This document shows positions 37,370-48,163 of a DNA stretch of 64,000 nt, piece after piece (positions within the stretch are counted from its first letter, which is position 1; every line of letters begins with the position of its first letter). Source of the DNA: Pseudomonadota bacterium (GTDB lineage Bacteria; Pseudomonadota; Gammaproteobacteria; Burkholderiales; Burkholderiaceae_C); contig CAUJHV010000002.1 of NCBI GenBank assembly GCA_963205115.1, positions 1 to 64,000 on the forward strand. The letters are read 5' to 3'. Under the pieces are notes generated by a model, which saw only the letters and a program-made list of their open reading frames with translations, had not been told where the DNA came from and searched no databases. A program made the translations under genes and the position numbers.

Positions 37370-37768
37370 TCAAGGCACGATGCGGCTGAAGCTTGCGTAG
37401 TGGTCGCCGGTATAAAAACAGGCGTCGGGCTGGGTCGGCTGGCGTCCGCCGCACACGATGCGGCGGGCGCCCCGACTGCGCGAGCCCGGCGTCTTGACGG
37501 TGTATTCGCGGTAGTAACCTCGGGGCTGGGCAGGCAGTTGCCGCTCCCGGTTGCCGAAGACCGAACCGTCCTTGTGGGCGTGCGGGAACGGTCCGCCACG
37601 CAGGATCAGGTCGTAGGTCGTCCGTGCCTGGGCCGGCAATTCGGCCATCGACACGGTGGGACCCTCGGAGGGTGGGAGTGGCTTCCGCGCAAGACCCTCG
37701 CCCGGCGCCCACAGGATGGCTGAGGCGACGAGAGCAAGTGCTAACTTGCCTGCTGTCCGCCTGAGCAT
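37370..37768 (-). CDS. Secreted guanyl-specific ribonuclease (RNase Sa/barnase family)
   Basis: A 132-residue exported RNase with a signal peptide ending GLARK (about residue 29). The mature part aligns by eye with Streptomyces RNase Sa: LPAQARTTYDLI, GPFPHAHKDGSVFGNRE, YYREYTVKTPG, RGARRIVCGG and YTGDHYASF. The catalytic Glu (YREY), two Arg (SRSRGARR) and His (GDHY) are all present, so it should be active. AGGAGA precedes the ATG. It is followed by barstar, the known inhibitor. Likely roles are nutrient RNA hydrolysis or attack on competitors. Confidence 0.92.
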   Translation of the reverse strand: MLRRTAGKLALALVASAILWAPGEGLARKPLPPSEGPTVSMAELPAQARTTYDLILRGGPFPHAHKDGSVFGNRERQLPAQPRGYYREYTVKTPGSRSRGARRIVCGGRQPTQPDACFYTGDHYASFSRIVP

Positions 37769-37819
37769 GGGATCTCCTGTGCCGGTTATGGGGAAGGGCC
37801 CCCAGAAATCGAAGGCCGA

Positions 37820-37848
37820 ATGTTACCGGAAGGGGCCCCCGAGCTCAA
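37820..37848 (-). promoter_or_regulatory. Sigma-70-type promoter of the RNase-barstar operon
   Basis: On the minus strand TTGAGC (37848 to 37843), a 17-base spacer and TAACAT (37825 to 37820) form a good promoter pointing at the RNase start at 37768. It is the best-formed promoter seen in the window and lies in less GC-rich DNA. Confidence 0.6.
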
Positions 37849-38030
37849 GCGATTGCTCCATTTCCGTGCACAGTCACGGGGTAAATCAGTGATCGCTCAC
37901 ATGCGCGGAAGGTCTGCAGTTACAAGCAGACAAGACCTTTTCACGCCGGCACCCGCCAGAGGGTTGTGCGCTGCAGCGAAATCAGGCTGTTGCGCTGCAG
38001 CAGCCTGTGGACAAGGCCGGTTGGGCCTGC

Positions 38031-40325
<2,295 letters not shown>

Positions 40326-40466
40326 GGGGTTCTCTCCTGGCGGGGGCGCGGATTGTAGGGACCCTGCCCCGTGCGCCGTCGGCTTGGATCTTCACCGCTG
40401 GCGCCCGCTCGTGAATGCGCATTTGTGCGTAGCAGAACTGACCGGCGGCAAGGGAATACTCCCGGC

Positions 40467-42554
40467 ATGACCCGCGCCGCATCCCTGCTCGCCCGCTGGC
40501 TGGCGGCGCCGGGCGCCGTCGCGCGTGAAGGCGCGCGGGAGGGCCCGCGCGTGGCGCTGTGGGTCGCGCTGGTGACGCTGCTGCTCGTGGCGCAGTCGCT
40601 GCTGGTGTGGCTCACCGCCGCCTACGAGCACAACCGCGCGCAGGATGCTGTCGAGGAAGTCGCGGCGAACGTGTCGGGCGAAGTCCGCCGCCTGTTGACA
40701 CGCTCGGTCCAGGACCTGCAATCGCTCACCTGGGACGACGACGCCGATCCCCTGCCCTGGCCGGTGCGCGCGCGCCACCAGCTGCAGTTGCACCGCGAGG
40801 TGGCGCGCATCGAGGTGCGCGGCCCGGACGGGCGCATCCTGGAGGTCGCTTCCTCGCCTTGGGCGCCGCCGCTGTTCACAGCGCTGCCACGCAGCGACCT
40901 GTCCGTCGAAGCCGATGCGGCCTGCGCGGCGGCGCAGCGCAACTCGGCGCCGGTGTTTTCGCGCAGCTATTTCGTGCCGCTGGGCGATGGCCAGGGGCGC
41001 GAGGTCATGGACCTGTGCCTGCCACGGCTGTTGCGTGGCCAGCCGGTGGGCTTTGTCGTGGCCTCGTTCCTGCTGGGTGCGGTCCTCGACGCGGTGCTGC
41101 CCGCCGGACAGGCCCAGCGGCATGAGTTGAGCTTCATCGAAAGCGACGGCGCGCGGCTGGTGCGCGCAGGCGCGCCGCGCGGGCAAGGCATCTACCGCGC
41201 CGAGCGTGTGATCGATCTGCCCGGACGCTCGCTGCAGCTGAAGGTCGACAGCGTGGCGGGCCGACCGAGCCTGATTCCCACGCTCGCCGTGGCGCTGGTG
41301 CTGGGCCTGTCGCTGGCGCTGTTCGGTGTTGTCGTGCTGCTGGCCTGGGACATGCGGCGGCGCTCGCGGGCCGAACGCGCGCTGGCCGAGTCGCTGGCCT
41401 TTCGCCAGGCGATGGAGGACTCGCTGCTGACCGGTCTGCGTGCGCGTGACCTGGAGGGCCGGATCACCTATGTGAACCCTGCTTTCTGCGCGATGGTGGG
41501 CTATTCGGCCGAGGAGCTGCGCCAGCTGCAGCCCCCGCCTTATTGGCCGCCCGAACATGCCCAGGACTATGCGCAGCGGCAGGTCACGCGGCTGGCCTTG
41601 CCACCGGGTGAGCGTGGTGCGACGCGCGAGGGCTTCGAGACGGTCTTCATCCGCCGCAACGGCGAGCGGTTTCCGGTGATGCTCTACGAAGCGCCGCTGG
41701 TCGACGGCCAGGGCCGCCACGCGGGCTGGATGAGCGCGGTGCTCGACGTGTCCGAGCAGCGACGTGTGGAAGAGCTGTCGCGCCACCAGCAGGAACGCCT
41801 GCAGGCCACGGCGCGCCTGGCCACGATGGGCGAGATGGCCTCCTTGCTGAGCCACGAGCTGAACCAGCCGCTGTCGGCCATCGCCAGCTACGCCACCGGC
41901 TCGCTGAATCTCGTCGAATCGCCCGACGACCAGACGCTGGGCATGCTGCAACAGGCGCTGGAGCGCATTGCCGAGCAGGCCGAGCGTGCCGGGCGCGTCA
42001 TCAAGAGCGTGCACGACTTCGTGCGCCGGCGCGAACAGCACCTCGAATCCATCGGCGCACACCGCCTGTTCGAGGCCGTGATGCCGCTGATGCGGCTGCA
42101 GGCGCGCAAGAGCGGCACGCGCATCGAGCTGGCCATCGAGGACGGCCTGCCGCCGGTGCGCTGCGACCGCACGATGGTCGAACAGGTGCTGCTGAACCTG
42201 GCGCGCAACGGCATCCAGGCGATGGAGGACGTGCCGCTGGAGCGTCGCGTCCTGCGCCTGGGCGCGCAGCGGCAGCAGGGCCGCTGGGTGGCCTTCACCG
42301 TGGACGATGCCGGCGTGGGCATTCCGCCGGCCGTGGCGGCGCGGCTGTACACGCCCTTCTACACCACCCGCAGCGAAGGCATGGGCCTGGGCCTCAGCCT
42401 GTGCCGCACCGTCATCGAACAACACGGCGGCGGTCTCGATTTCGAGTCCCCGTGGCCGCATGGGGGTGAAGGCGGGTGCCGGTTCCGGTTTACGCTTGCG
42501 GCTGTTCCCGAGCCGCGCTCGCTGACCGAGCCTGAACCGACTCCGCCGTCGTGA
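40467..42554 (+). CDS. dctS: Membrane sensor histidine kinase, DctS-like
   Basis: A 695-residue sensor from the ATG at 40467. Two membrane helices (about residues 28-50 and 270-297) flank a periplasmic sensor region. A PAS domain follows (about 325-440, RITYVNPAFCAMVGYS). The kinase core has the H-box LLSHELNQPLSAIASYA, N-box LLNLARNGIQAM, G1 DDAGVGIPP and G2 GMGLGLSLC. The layout matches DctS/FixL-type sensors of C4-dicarboxylates. Its stop overlaps the regulator gene by four bases. The name is inferred from this layout and from maeB next door. Confidence 0.85.
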   Translation: MTRAASLLARWLAAPGAVAREGAREGPRVALWVALVTLLLVAQSLLVWLTAAYEHNRAQDAVEEVAANVSGEVRRLLTRSVQDLQSLTWDDDADPLPWPVRARHQLQLHREVARIEVRGPDGRILEVASSPWAPPLFTALPRSDLSVEADAACAAAQRNSAPVFSRSYFVPLGDGQGREVMDLCLPRLLRGQPVGFVVASFLLGAVLDAVLPAGQAQRHELSFIESDGARLVRAGAPRGQGIYRAERVIDLPGRSLQLKVDSVAGRPSLIPTLAVALVLGLSLALFGVVVLLAWDMRRRSRAERALAESLAFRQAMEDSLLTGLRARDLEGRITYVNPAFCAMVGYSAEELRQLQPPPYWPPEHAQDYAQRQVTRLALPPGERGATREGFETVFIRRNGERFPVMLYEAPLVDGQGRHAGWMSAVLDVSEQRRVEELSRHQQERLQATARLATMGEMASLLSHELNQPLSAIASYATGSLNLVESPDDQTLGMLQQALERIAEQAERAGRVIKSVHDFVRRREQHLESIGAHRLFEAVMPLMRLQARKSGTRIELAIEDGLPPVRCDRTMVEQVLLNLARNGIQAMEDVPLERRVLRLGAQRQQGRWVAFTVDDAGVGIPPAVAARLYTPFYTTRSEGMGLGLSLCRTVIEQHGGGLDFESPWPHGGEGGCRFRFTLAAVPEPRSLTEPEPTPPS

Positions 42555-43243
42555 CCCTGCCCCCCGCCTCCGCCCCTTCCGCCATCGACCCCCCGCTGGG
42601 GCTGCCCACGGTCTACCTTGTCGACGACGAGGATGTCGTGCGCGATGCGCTGGCCTGGCTGCTGCGCTCGCGCCGTCTGCTGTCCGAAGGTTTTGCCAGC
42701 GGCGAGGCTTTCGAGTCCTGGATCGCCGAGCAGCTCGCCCCGGGCCGGCCGGACTGGCCGTCCGCGCCGAGCTGCCTGGTGCTGGACGTGCGCATGCCCG
42801 GCATGAGCGGGCTGGCGCTGTTCGAACGGCTGATCGACCGCGGGCTCACCGATGTGCTGCCGGTGATCTTCCTGACCGGGCATGCGGACGTGCCGTCGGC
42901 CGTGACGGCCGTCAAGCGCGGCGCTTTCGACTTCGTCGAGAAGCCGCTGTCGAACAACGCGCTGGTCGACCGTATCGAGCAGGCGCTGCAAGCCAGCGCC
43001 GCTGCCGTGCGCGCGCGCCTGGGCAACCGGCGGCGGCTGCAGCAGCTCGACGCGCTGACCGAACGCGAGCGCGAAGTCATGCGCCAGGTCATCGACGGGC
43101 GACCGAACAAATTGATCGCGGACGCGCTGGCCATCAGCGTGCGCACTGTCGAGGTCCACCGTGCCCGCATCTTCGAGAAGATGGGCGTGAAATCCGCCGT
43201 CGAGCTGGCCAATCTGCTGCGCGAAGCCGGGGCGGGGCACTGA
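42551..43243 (+). CDS. dctR: FixJ/DctR-type response regulator
   Basis: A 230-residue regulator starting with GTG overlapping the kinase stop. The receiver domain has the acidic pair DDED (about residues 25-28), phosphoacceptor D79 in VLDVRMPG, LTGHADVP and VEKPL. A LuxR-type helix-turn-helix follows (LTEREREVMRQVIDGRPNKLIA ends with SVRTVEVHRARI). It should activate transcription when phosphorylated by the DctS-like kinase. Target genes are not visible; maeB across the divergent gap upstream of the kinase is a plausible one. Confidence 0.9.
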   Translation: MTLPPASAPSAIDPPLGLPTVYLVDDEDVVRDALAWLLRSRRLLSEGFASGEAFESWIAEQLAPGRPDWPSAPSCLVLDVRMPGMSGLALFERLIDRGLTDVLPVIFLTGHADVPSAVTAVKRGAFDFVEKPLSNNALVDRIEQALQASAAAVRARLGNRRRLQQLDALTEREREVMRQVIDGRPNKLIADALAISVRTVEVHRARIFEKMGVKSAVELANLLREAGAGH

Positions 43244-43248
43244 GGCCT

Positions 43249-44220
43249 ATGCCGCTGGGCGAGTTCGACCTCATCGCACGCTGGTTCACGCGCCCGGCCC
43301 GACAGGCGGTGCTGGGCGTGGGCGACGATTGCGCGCTGCTGCAGCCGCGTGTCGGCTGCCAATGGGCGGTGTCCAGCGACATGCTGGTCGAGGGCCGCCA
43401 TTTCCTGTCGACGGTCGACCCGCGCCGGCTGGGGCACAAGGCGCTGGCCGTGAACCTCAGCGACCTGGCCGCTTGCGGCGCCACGCCGGTGGCCTTCACG
43501 CTGGCGCTGGCGCTGCCGCGGGTGGACGAAGGCTTCCTGTCCGGTTTTGCCGAAGGGATGTGGGCGCTGGCGGATGCCCACGGCATCGAACTCGTGGGCG
43601 GCGACACCACGGCCGGGCCGCTGAACATCTGCATCACCGTCTTTGGCGAACTGCCTGCCGGGCAAGCACTGCTTCGAAGCGGCGCGCGCGCCGGTGACGA
43701 GTTGTGGGTCAGCGGTTGCCTGGGAGACGCGCGCCTGGCGCTCGAGGTCTTCCGCGGCGCGCTGGCCCTGCCGGCCGCGGACTTCGAATCCGTGCGTCGT
43801 GCCATGGAATGCCCCCAGCCGCGTGTGGCGTTGGGCCAGGCACTGCGCGGTGTGGCCACCAGCGCCATCGACCTCAGCGACGGCCTGGTCGGCGACCTGG
43901 GACACATCCTGCGGCGCGCCGGTGTGGGCGTGCGCCTGGACTGGAGCCGCCTGCCGCGCAGCGAGGTGCTGGCCGCGCAGCCACCGGCGCTGCAGCAGCA
44001 ATGCCTGCTGGCCGGCGGCGACGACTACGAGCTGCTGTTCACCGCGCCGGCCGACCGGCATGCGCAGGTGCTGGCCGCGGGTGCGTCGGTCGGGGTGCCG
44101 GTCACGCACATCGGCGCCGTGCTCGCCGGCGAGGGTCTGACGATCGTCGACGCCCGCGGTGTCGCGATCGAACCGGGAGCCTGGCGGGGCTTCGACCACT
44201 TTGCCGGTGAGGCGCGATGA
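43249..44220 (+). CDS. thiL: Thiamine-monophosphate kinase
   Basis: A 323-residue AIRS/PurM-fold kinase. It shows GVGDDCALL (metal/ATP-binding Asp pair, about residues 23-31), SSDMLVEGRHF, GHKALAVNLSDLAACGA, VGGDTTAGP and LLAGGDDYELLFT near the end. It converts thiamine phosphate to thiamine diphosphate. It follows the DctR-like gene by five bases and overlaps pgpA by four bases. No TPP riboswitch was seen upstream. Confidence 0.95.
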   Translation: MPLGEFDLIARWFTRPARQAVLGVGDDCALLQPRVGCQWAVSSDMLVEGRHFLSTVDPRRLGHKALAVNLSDLAACGATPVAFTLALALPRVDEGFLSGFAEGMWALADAHGIELVGGDTTAGPLNICITVFGELPAGQALLRSGARAGDELWVSGCLGDARLALEVFRGALALPAADFESVRRAMECPQPRVALGQALRGVATSAIDLSDGLVGDLGHILRRAGVGVRLDWSRLPRSEVLAAQPPALQQQCLLAGGDDYELLFTAPADRHAQVLAAGASVGVPVTHIGAVLAGEGLTIVDARGVAIEPGAWRGFDHFAGEAR

Positions 44221-44864
44221 ACGAGCCCGACACGCCCGCGCACGGGCCGCGCACGGATGCGCCCGCAGAGGCGGCGCCGGCGGCAGCGCCCGGTGCGCCC
44301 GACGTGGAGGCAGCGACCGAAGCGATCAAAGGCCGCACGCCGGGCGCGCCCCTGCGCCCGACAGCCAACTTCATGTGGCAGCACCCGGCGCGCTGGCTCG
44401 CGCTGGGATTCGGCAGCGGCCTGTCGCGCGTGGCGCCTGGCACGGTGGGCACGCTGTGGGCCTGGGTGGCCTTCATCGTGCTGTCGCCGTGGATGGACGA
44501 TCTGCGCTGGGCCGTGTTGATCGCGCTGTCGCTGCCGGTGGGTGTGTGGGCTTGCGCGCGCACTGCCGACGATATGGGCCTGGTCGATCCGGGCGCCATC
44601 GTGTGGGACGAGATCGTCGCGTTCTGGATCGTGCTGTGGCTGATCACGCCGGCCGGCTTCTGGGCGCAGGCGGCGGCCTTTGCGCTGTTCCGCTACTTCG
44701 ATGCCGCCAAGCCCGGCCCGGTGGGCTGGGCCGACCGCCTGCTGGAGCACCGCGAGGAATCCTGGGCGCGCGGGCTGGGCATCCTGTTCGATGATCTGGT
44801 GGCGGCGGCCTGTACGCTCTTCGTCTATGCGGTGGCGGTCGCCGTGTGGGAGGCCGTGACATGA
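44217..44864 (+). CDS. pgpA: Phosphatidylglycerophosphatase A
   Basis: A 215-residue membrane enzyme. After a hydrophilic Ala/Pro-rich N-terminal extension of about 55 residues comes the PgpA fold: FGSGLSRVAPGTVGTL (about residues 66-81), ADDMGLVDPGAIVWDEIVAFW with the acidic catalytic residues (about 118-138) and several membrane helices. It makes phosphatidylglycerol from its phosphate. It overlaps thiL (ATGA) upstream and the 45-codon ORF (ATGA) downstream. The N-terminal extension is longer than usual. Confidence 0.93.
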   Translation: MNEPDTPAHGPRTDAPAEAAPAAAPGAPDVEAATEAIKGRTPGAPLRPTANFMWQHPARWLALGFGSGLSRVAPGTVGTLWAWVAFIVLSPWMDDLRWAVLIALSLPVGVWACARTADDMGLVDPGAIVWDEIVAFWIVLWLITPAGFWAQAAAFALFRYFDAAKPGPVGWADRLLEHREESWARGLGILFDDLVAAACTLFVYAVAVAVWEAVT

Positions 44865-44998
44865 GCCCGCCGGGCCGTCCCAAGGCCGAATACCGGGGAG
44901 CGCAGCCCGAAGGTACACCGGTGAGGCGCCCTGCCGCCCCGCCGCCGCGGTCTGTCCGACGGTCGAAACGCAACGATGTCCAACCGGTGAACGCATGA
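44861..44998 (+). CDS. Tiny ORF coupled to both neighbours (45 aa)
   Basis: The ATG at 44861 overlaps the pgpA stop by four bases, and its TGA overlaps the pncC ATG by four bases. GGAGG lies about eight bases upstream. The peptide starts MSPPGRPKAEYRGAQPEG and ends NDVQPVNA; it is basic and Pro-rich with no helix or membrane segment. Exact coupling at both ends is unlikely by chance, so it may act as a translational relay or a leader peptide for pncC. From memory, similar SPPGRPK-type strings occur at the ends of other Burkholderiales genes; I cannot check this. Confidence 0.5.
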   Translation: MSPPGRPKAEYRGAQPEGTPVRRPAAPPPRSVRRSKRNDVQPVNA

Positions 44999-45522
44999 TC
45001 GATCCCGCCTGGAGCGAAGCCGTGGCCGACCTCGCGGCCGAACTGACCCGCCGAGGCTGGCACATGGCCACGGCCGAGAGCTGCACCGGCGGCTTGATCG
45101 CCGCGGCCTGCACCGCACGTGCCGGCTCCAGCGACTGGTTCGAACGTGGTTTCGTGACCTACAGCAATGCCGCCAAGACCGAGCTGCTGGGCGTGCCGGC
45201 GCCGTTGATCGAGGCGCACGGCGCGGTCAGCGAGCCGGTCGCACAGGCGATGGCGCAGGGGGCGCTGGCGCACGCGCGGGTGCAGGCCAGCGTGGCTGTC
45301 ACCGGCATTGCGGGGCCGGGCGGCGCGGTCCCGGGCAAGCCGGTGGGCACGGTGTGGATCGCCGCCGGCGTGCAGGCGCCGGGCGTGCCGCCGGTGGTGC
45401 AGGCGCGGCTGCTGCAACTCGACGGCGACCGCGCGTCGGTGCGTGCGCAGAGTGTGCTCGCGGCGCTGGCGCTGCTGCGCGCGAGCCTGCATGCTGCGCC
45501 AGCCGCGAGCGCCGGCGCATGA
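44995..45522 (+). CDS. pncC: Nicotinamide-nucleotide amidohydrolase (CinA C-terminal domain)
   Basis: A 175-residue stand-alone CinA C-domain. Characteristic motifs: MATAESCTGGLIAAA (about residues 22-36), VTYSNAAKTELLGV, HGAVSEPVA, and VTGIAGPGG (about residues 100-108). It hydrolyses nicotinamide mononucleotide to nicotinate mononucleotide in the pyridine nucleotide cycle. Its start overlaps the tiny ORF's stop and its stop overlaps ghrA (ATGA). Confidence 0.92.
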   Translation: MIDPAWSEAVADLAAELTRRGWHMATAESCTGGLIAAACTARAGSSDWFERGFVTYSNAAKTELLGVPAPLIEAHGAVSEPVAQAMAQGALAHARVQASVAVTGIAGPGGAVPGKPVGTVWIAAGVQAPGVPPVVQARLLQLDGDRASVRAQSVLAALALLRASLHAAPAASAGA

Positions 45523-46427
45523 ACGTCCTGCTGTGCGGGGCCTTCGACGTGCCCGACCGGGCCGTGTGGCAAGGCCATCTCGCGCAGGCCGCGCCGCAGG
45601 TGCGCTGGCTGGATCTCGCCGCCGCGCGCGCCGCGCCCGACACGGTGGACGCCGCGGTCATCGCCAAGCTGCAGCCGGGTGATCTGGATGGCCTGCCGCG
45701 GCTGCGGCTGGTGCAATCGCTGTGGGCGGGGGTCGAGCGCCTGCTGGCCGATGCCTCGCTGCCGGCCCATGTACCGCTGGCGCGCATGGTCGATCCGTCC
45801 ATGGCGCTGGCGATGGCCGAGACTGCGCAATGGGCCGTGCTGGCGCTGCACCGTGGCTTCTTCGCTTACGCCCGACATCAGCAGCAGGCGCTGTGGCAGC
45901 CGCTGCCGCAGCGGCGTGCGCAGCAGCTGCGCGTGGGCGTGCTGGGCATGGGGGCCTTGGGCGGTGCGGTGGCCGCGCGTCTGCGCGACATCGGCTACAC
46001 CGTGTGGGGCTGGCGCCGTGCGGACGGTGATGCCGTCCTGCACGCCGAATTGCCGCGCACCGACATCGTGGTCAACCTGCTGCCGCTGACCGCGGCCACG
46101 CGCGGACTGATCGACGCGCGTCTGCTTGCGGCCCTGCCGCGCGGCGCGGGTCTGGTCAACCTGGCCCGTGGCGGCCATGTGGTCGAGGCGGACCTGCTGG
46201 CGGCGCTGGATGCCGGGCACATCGGCCATGCGGTGCTGGATGTCTTCCAGGCCGAGCCGCTGCCGGCGGAACATGCCTTCTGGCGTCATCCACGTGTGAC
46301 GGTGCTGCCGCATGCTGCCGCGTTGACCGATCCGCAAACCGCGTCTGCAGTCGTGGCCGACAACCTGCGCCGCCTGGCGGCCGGCCAGCCGCTGCTGCAC
46401 GTGGTGGACCGCCAGCGCGGCTATTGA
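45519..46427 (+). CDS. ghrA: Glyoxylate/hydroxypyruvate reductase A
   Basis: A 302-residue D-2-hydroxyacid dehydrogenase. The NAD(P)-binding fold shows VGVLGMGALGGAVA (about residues 141-154); NLLPLTAATRGLI, LVNLARGGHVVE (catalytic Arg), FQAEPLPAEH (Glu) and VLPHAAA (His) follow. The N-terminal half is short and diverged, as in GhrA. It reduces glyoxylate and hydroxypyruvate, which may connect to the glycolate oxidase encoded in the window. Its start overlaps pncC by four bases. Confidence 0.9.
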   Translation: MNVLLCGAFDVPDRAVWQGHLAQAAPQVRWLDLAAARAAPDTVDAAVIAKLQPGDLDGLPRLRLVQSLWAGVERLLADASLPAHVPLARMVDPSMALAMAETAQWAVLALHRGFFAYARHQQQALWQPLPQRRAQQLRVGVLGMGALGGAVAARLRDIGYTVWGWRRADGDAVLHAELPRTDIVVNLLPLTAATRGLIDARLLAALPRGAGLVNLARGGHVVEADLLAALDAGHIGHAVLDVFQAEPLPAEHAFWRHPRVTVLPHAAALTDPQTASAVVADNLRRLAAGQPLLHVVDRQRGY

Positions 46428-46490
46428 GCACCCCCAGGGCCAAGCCGCGCCCATCGGCCATCCTTGACCGAGCCTGCGTTTCCTCAGGGG

Positions 46491-46527
46491 CGCGCGGCGG
46501 GCAGACCGCACGGGTCTTCGCCGCGCG
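46491..46527. terminator. Nested hairpin between convergent ghrA and holA
   Basis: CGCGCGGCG at 46491-46499 pairs with CGCCGCGCG at 46519-46527, enclosing AGACC at 46503-46507 with GGTCT at 46513-46517. It lies between two convergent genes and can serve both. No T-run on either side. Confidence 0.5.
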
Positions 46528-46549
46528 GAGCCGGTTCGCCTGCCGCGTG

Positions 46550-47632
46550 TCAGCCCTGCAGCGCCAGCGGGCGCCGCTGCGCCGCCCGGCCCGAGCGGCC
46601 GGCCTGCACGATGCGCAGCACCAGGCGCCGCACGGCGTCCCAGGCGTCGTCCGGCCAGTCCGCGCGCCGCAGCCCCTTGGCCACGCCGTCGCAGATGGCC
46701 GCATCGCCCAGCAGGGCCTGCAGCTCGTCGCCCGCATAACGCGGCACGGCGCGCTCGATCAAGGCCTGGCGCGGACCGAACAGGCGCGCCTCCGACAAGG
46801 CCAGCGGCAGCGGCCGGCCGTTATCCATGGCCGCCCGCACGCGGGCCAGGTCGCGCAGGTCGTTGGACAGCTGCCAGTGCACGCCCACGGCGGTTTCGCC
46901 CTCGGCCCGCAGGCCGTCGAGCATGCGCAGCGCGCGCGCGACCTGCCCTTCCCAGACCGCGGCGCAGAGCTGGCGGATGTCGAAGCGCGCGACGTCGAGG
47001 ATGGCCGATTCGATGTCGTCGGCGCTGAGCACGCCGGGCGGGTGCAGCAGCGCCAGTTTCTGGATCTCCTGGTGCGCGGCCAGCAGGTTGCCCTCGACGC
47101 GGTCGCAGAAGTAGGCCAGCGCGCGCTCGCCGTCGGGACCGTCGGCCACACGCTGTTGTTGCGCGGATAGCCGCTGGGCGATCCAGGCGGGCAGGGCCGC
47201 ACGCGGGACGGGGTCGATGCGCACTTGCCAGCCCGCGCTGTCCAACGCCGCAAACCAGGCGCTCTTGAGCGTGCTGCCGTCCAGCCGGGGCAGCAGCACC
47301 AGCGTGATCACGCCTTCCACCGGCCGTGCGGCATACCGCTGCAGCGCCTCGCTGCCGTCCTTGCCCGGCTTGCCCGAGGGGATGCGGATTTCCACCAGCT
47401 TGCCGCTGGCGAACAGGCTCATCTCCTGCGCCGCACCCAGCACGCCGCTCCAGTCGAAGTGCGCGCCGGCGACGTTGAAGACCTCGCGTTCCTCGCAGCC
47501 CGCCGCCCGCGCGGCCGCGCGCACGGCATCGGCGGCTTCCTGCACCAGCAGCGGCTCGTCCCCGTGCAAGGTGATCAGGGGCTTGATGCCCTTGCGCAGC
47601 TGCGCGGCGAGGGATTCAGGACGCAGTTGCAT
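46550..47632 (-). CDS. holA: DNA polymerase III subunit delta
   Basis: A 360-residue clamp-loader subunit. The N-terminal AAA-like fold without a working Walker A shows LITLHGDEPLLVQEAADAVR (about residues 18-37) and VFNVAGAHFDW. The middle has WIAQRL and YFCDRVEGNLLAAHQEIQKL (about residues 169-188), and a helical C-terminal collar follows. Delta opens the beta sliding clamp. The gene follows lptE by 12 bases in the conserved leuS-lptE-holA order. Confidence 0.94.
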   Translation of the reverse strand: MQLRPESLAAQLRKGIKPLITLHGDEPLLVQEAADAVRAAARAAGCEEREVFNVAGAHFDWSGVLGAAQEMSLFASGKLVEIRIPSGKPGKDGSEALQRYAARPVEGVITLVLLPRLDGSTLKSAWFAALDSAGWQVRIDPVPRAALPAWIAQRLSAQQQRVADGPDGERALAYFCDRVEGNLLAAHQEIQKLALLHPPGVLSADDIESAILDVARFDIRQLCAAVWEGQVARALRMLDGLRAEGETAVGVHWQLSNDLRDLARVRAAMDNGRPLPLALSEARLFGPRQALIERAVPRYAGDELQALLGDAAICDGVAKGLRRADWPDDAWDAVRRLVLRIVQAGRSGRAAQRRPLALQG

Positions 47633-47644
47633 GGGCGCGCGGCT

Positions 47645-48163
47645 TCACACCGTCACGGCGGCCAGCCGGCGCATGATCTGCTGGACGATGTCGGCCTGCA
47701 TGTCGCGCAGCATCTGCGCCTCTTCGTGCTGCTTGGCCAGGGCCTGGCTTTCGTTGGTGCTGAGGTCGCGCACCAGCATCAGTTCGGCCAGCGGCGCGAG
47801 TTCACGCCCGCCGCCGGTCTGGATGCGAAACCGCACCTGCATGCGCAGCTGCACTTCGCGCACCTGCGAGGCGGAGGTGCTGGCCACCACGACCTTCTCG
47901 CGCGTGTCGCTCAGTGCCTGCAGCACCACGTCGGCCTGCGCGGCGGTGTCCACCACCTGGGCCTGTGCGGACAGGGCCTGGCGCAACTCGGCCGCCAGCG
48001 GCGAGCGCGGCGCAAAGCCGACCAGCGCGATGCGCGCGAAGGGCATCGGCGGCGTGCGCCGCAATTCGAAGCCGCAGGCGCCCAGCGCCGCCGACGCGGA
48101 CGCCGCCAGGCTCCACCGCAACAGCTGGCGCCGCCCGGCACCGGGGTTCGCGCAGCGGCGCAT
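47645..48163 (-). CDS. lptE: LPS-assembly lipoprotein LptE
   Basis: A 172-residue outer-membrane lipoprotein. The N-terminus RRQLLRWSLAASASAALGAC ends in a lipobox with Cys near residue 30, followed by GFELRRTPPMPFARIAL, typical of LptE (RlpB). The C-terminal half is beta/alpha and ends QIMRRLAAVTV. LptE plugs the LptD barrel. The ATG shares one base with the leuS stop (TGATG). The RR near the signal might suggest Tat, but a normal lipoprotein signal is more likely. Confidence 0.92.
   Translation of the reverse strand: MRRCANPGAGRRQLLRWSLAASASAALGACGFELRRTPPMPFARIALVGFAPRSPLAAELRQALSAQAQVVDTAAQADVVLQALSDTREKVVVASTSASQVREVQLRMQVRFRIQTGGGRELAPLAELMLVRDLSTNESQALAKQHEEAQMLRDMQADIVQQIMRRLAAVTV

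Noticed and set aside
43200..43260. TPP riboswitch before thiL
   Set aside because: thiL starts five bases after the preceding gene, leaving no room, and no thi-box was seen.
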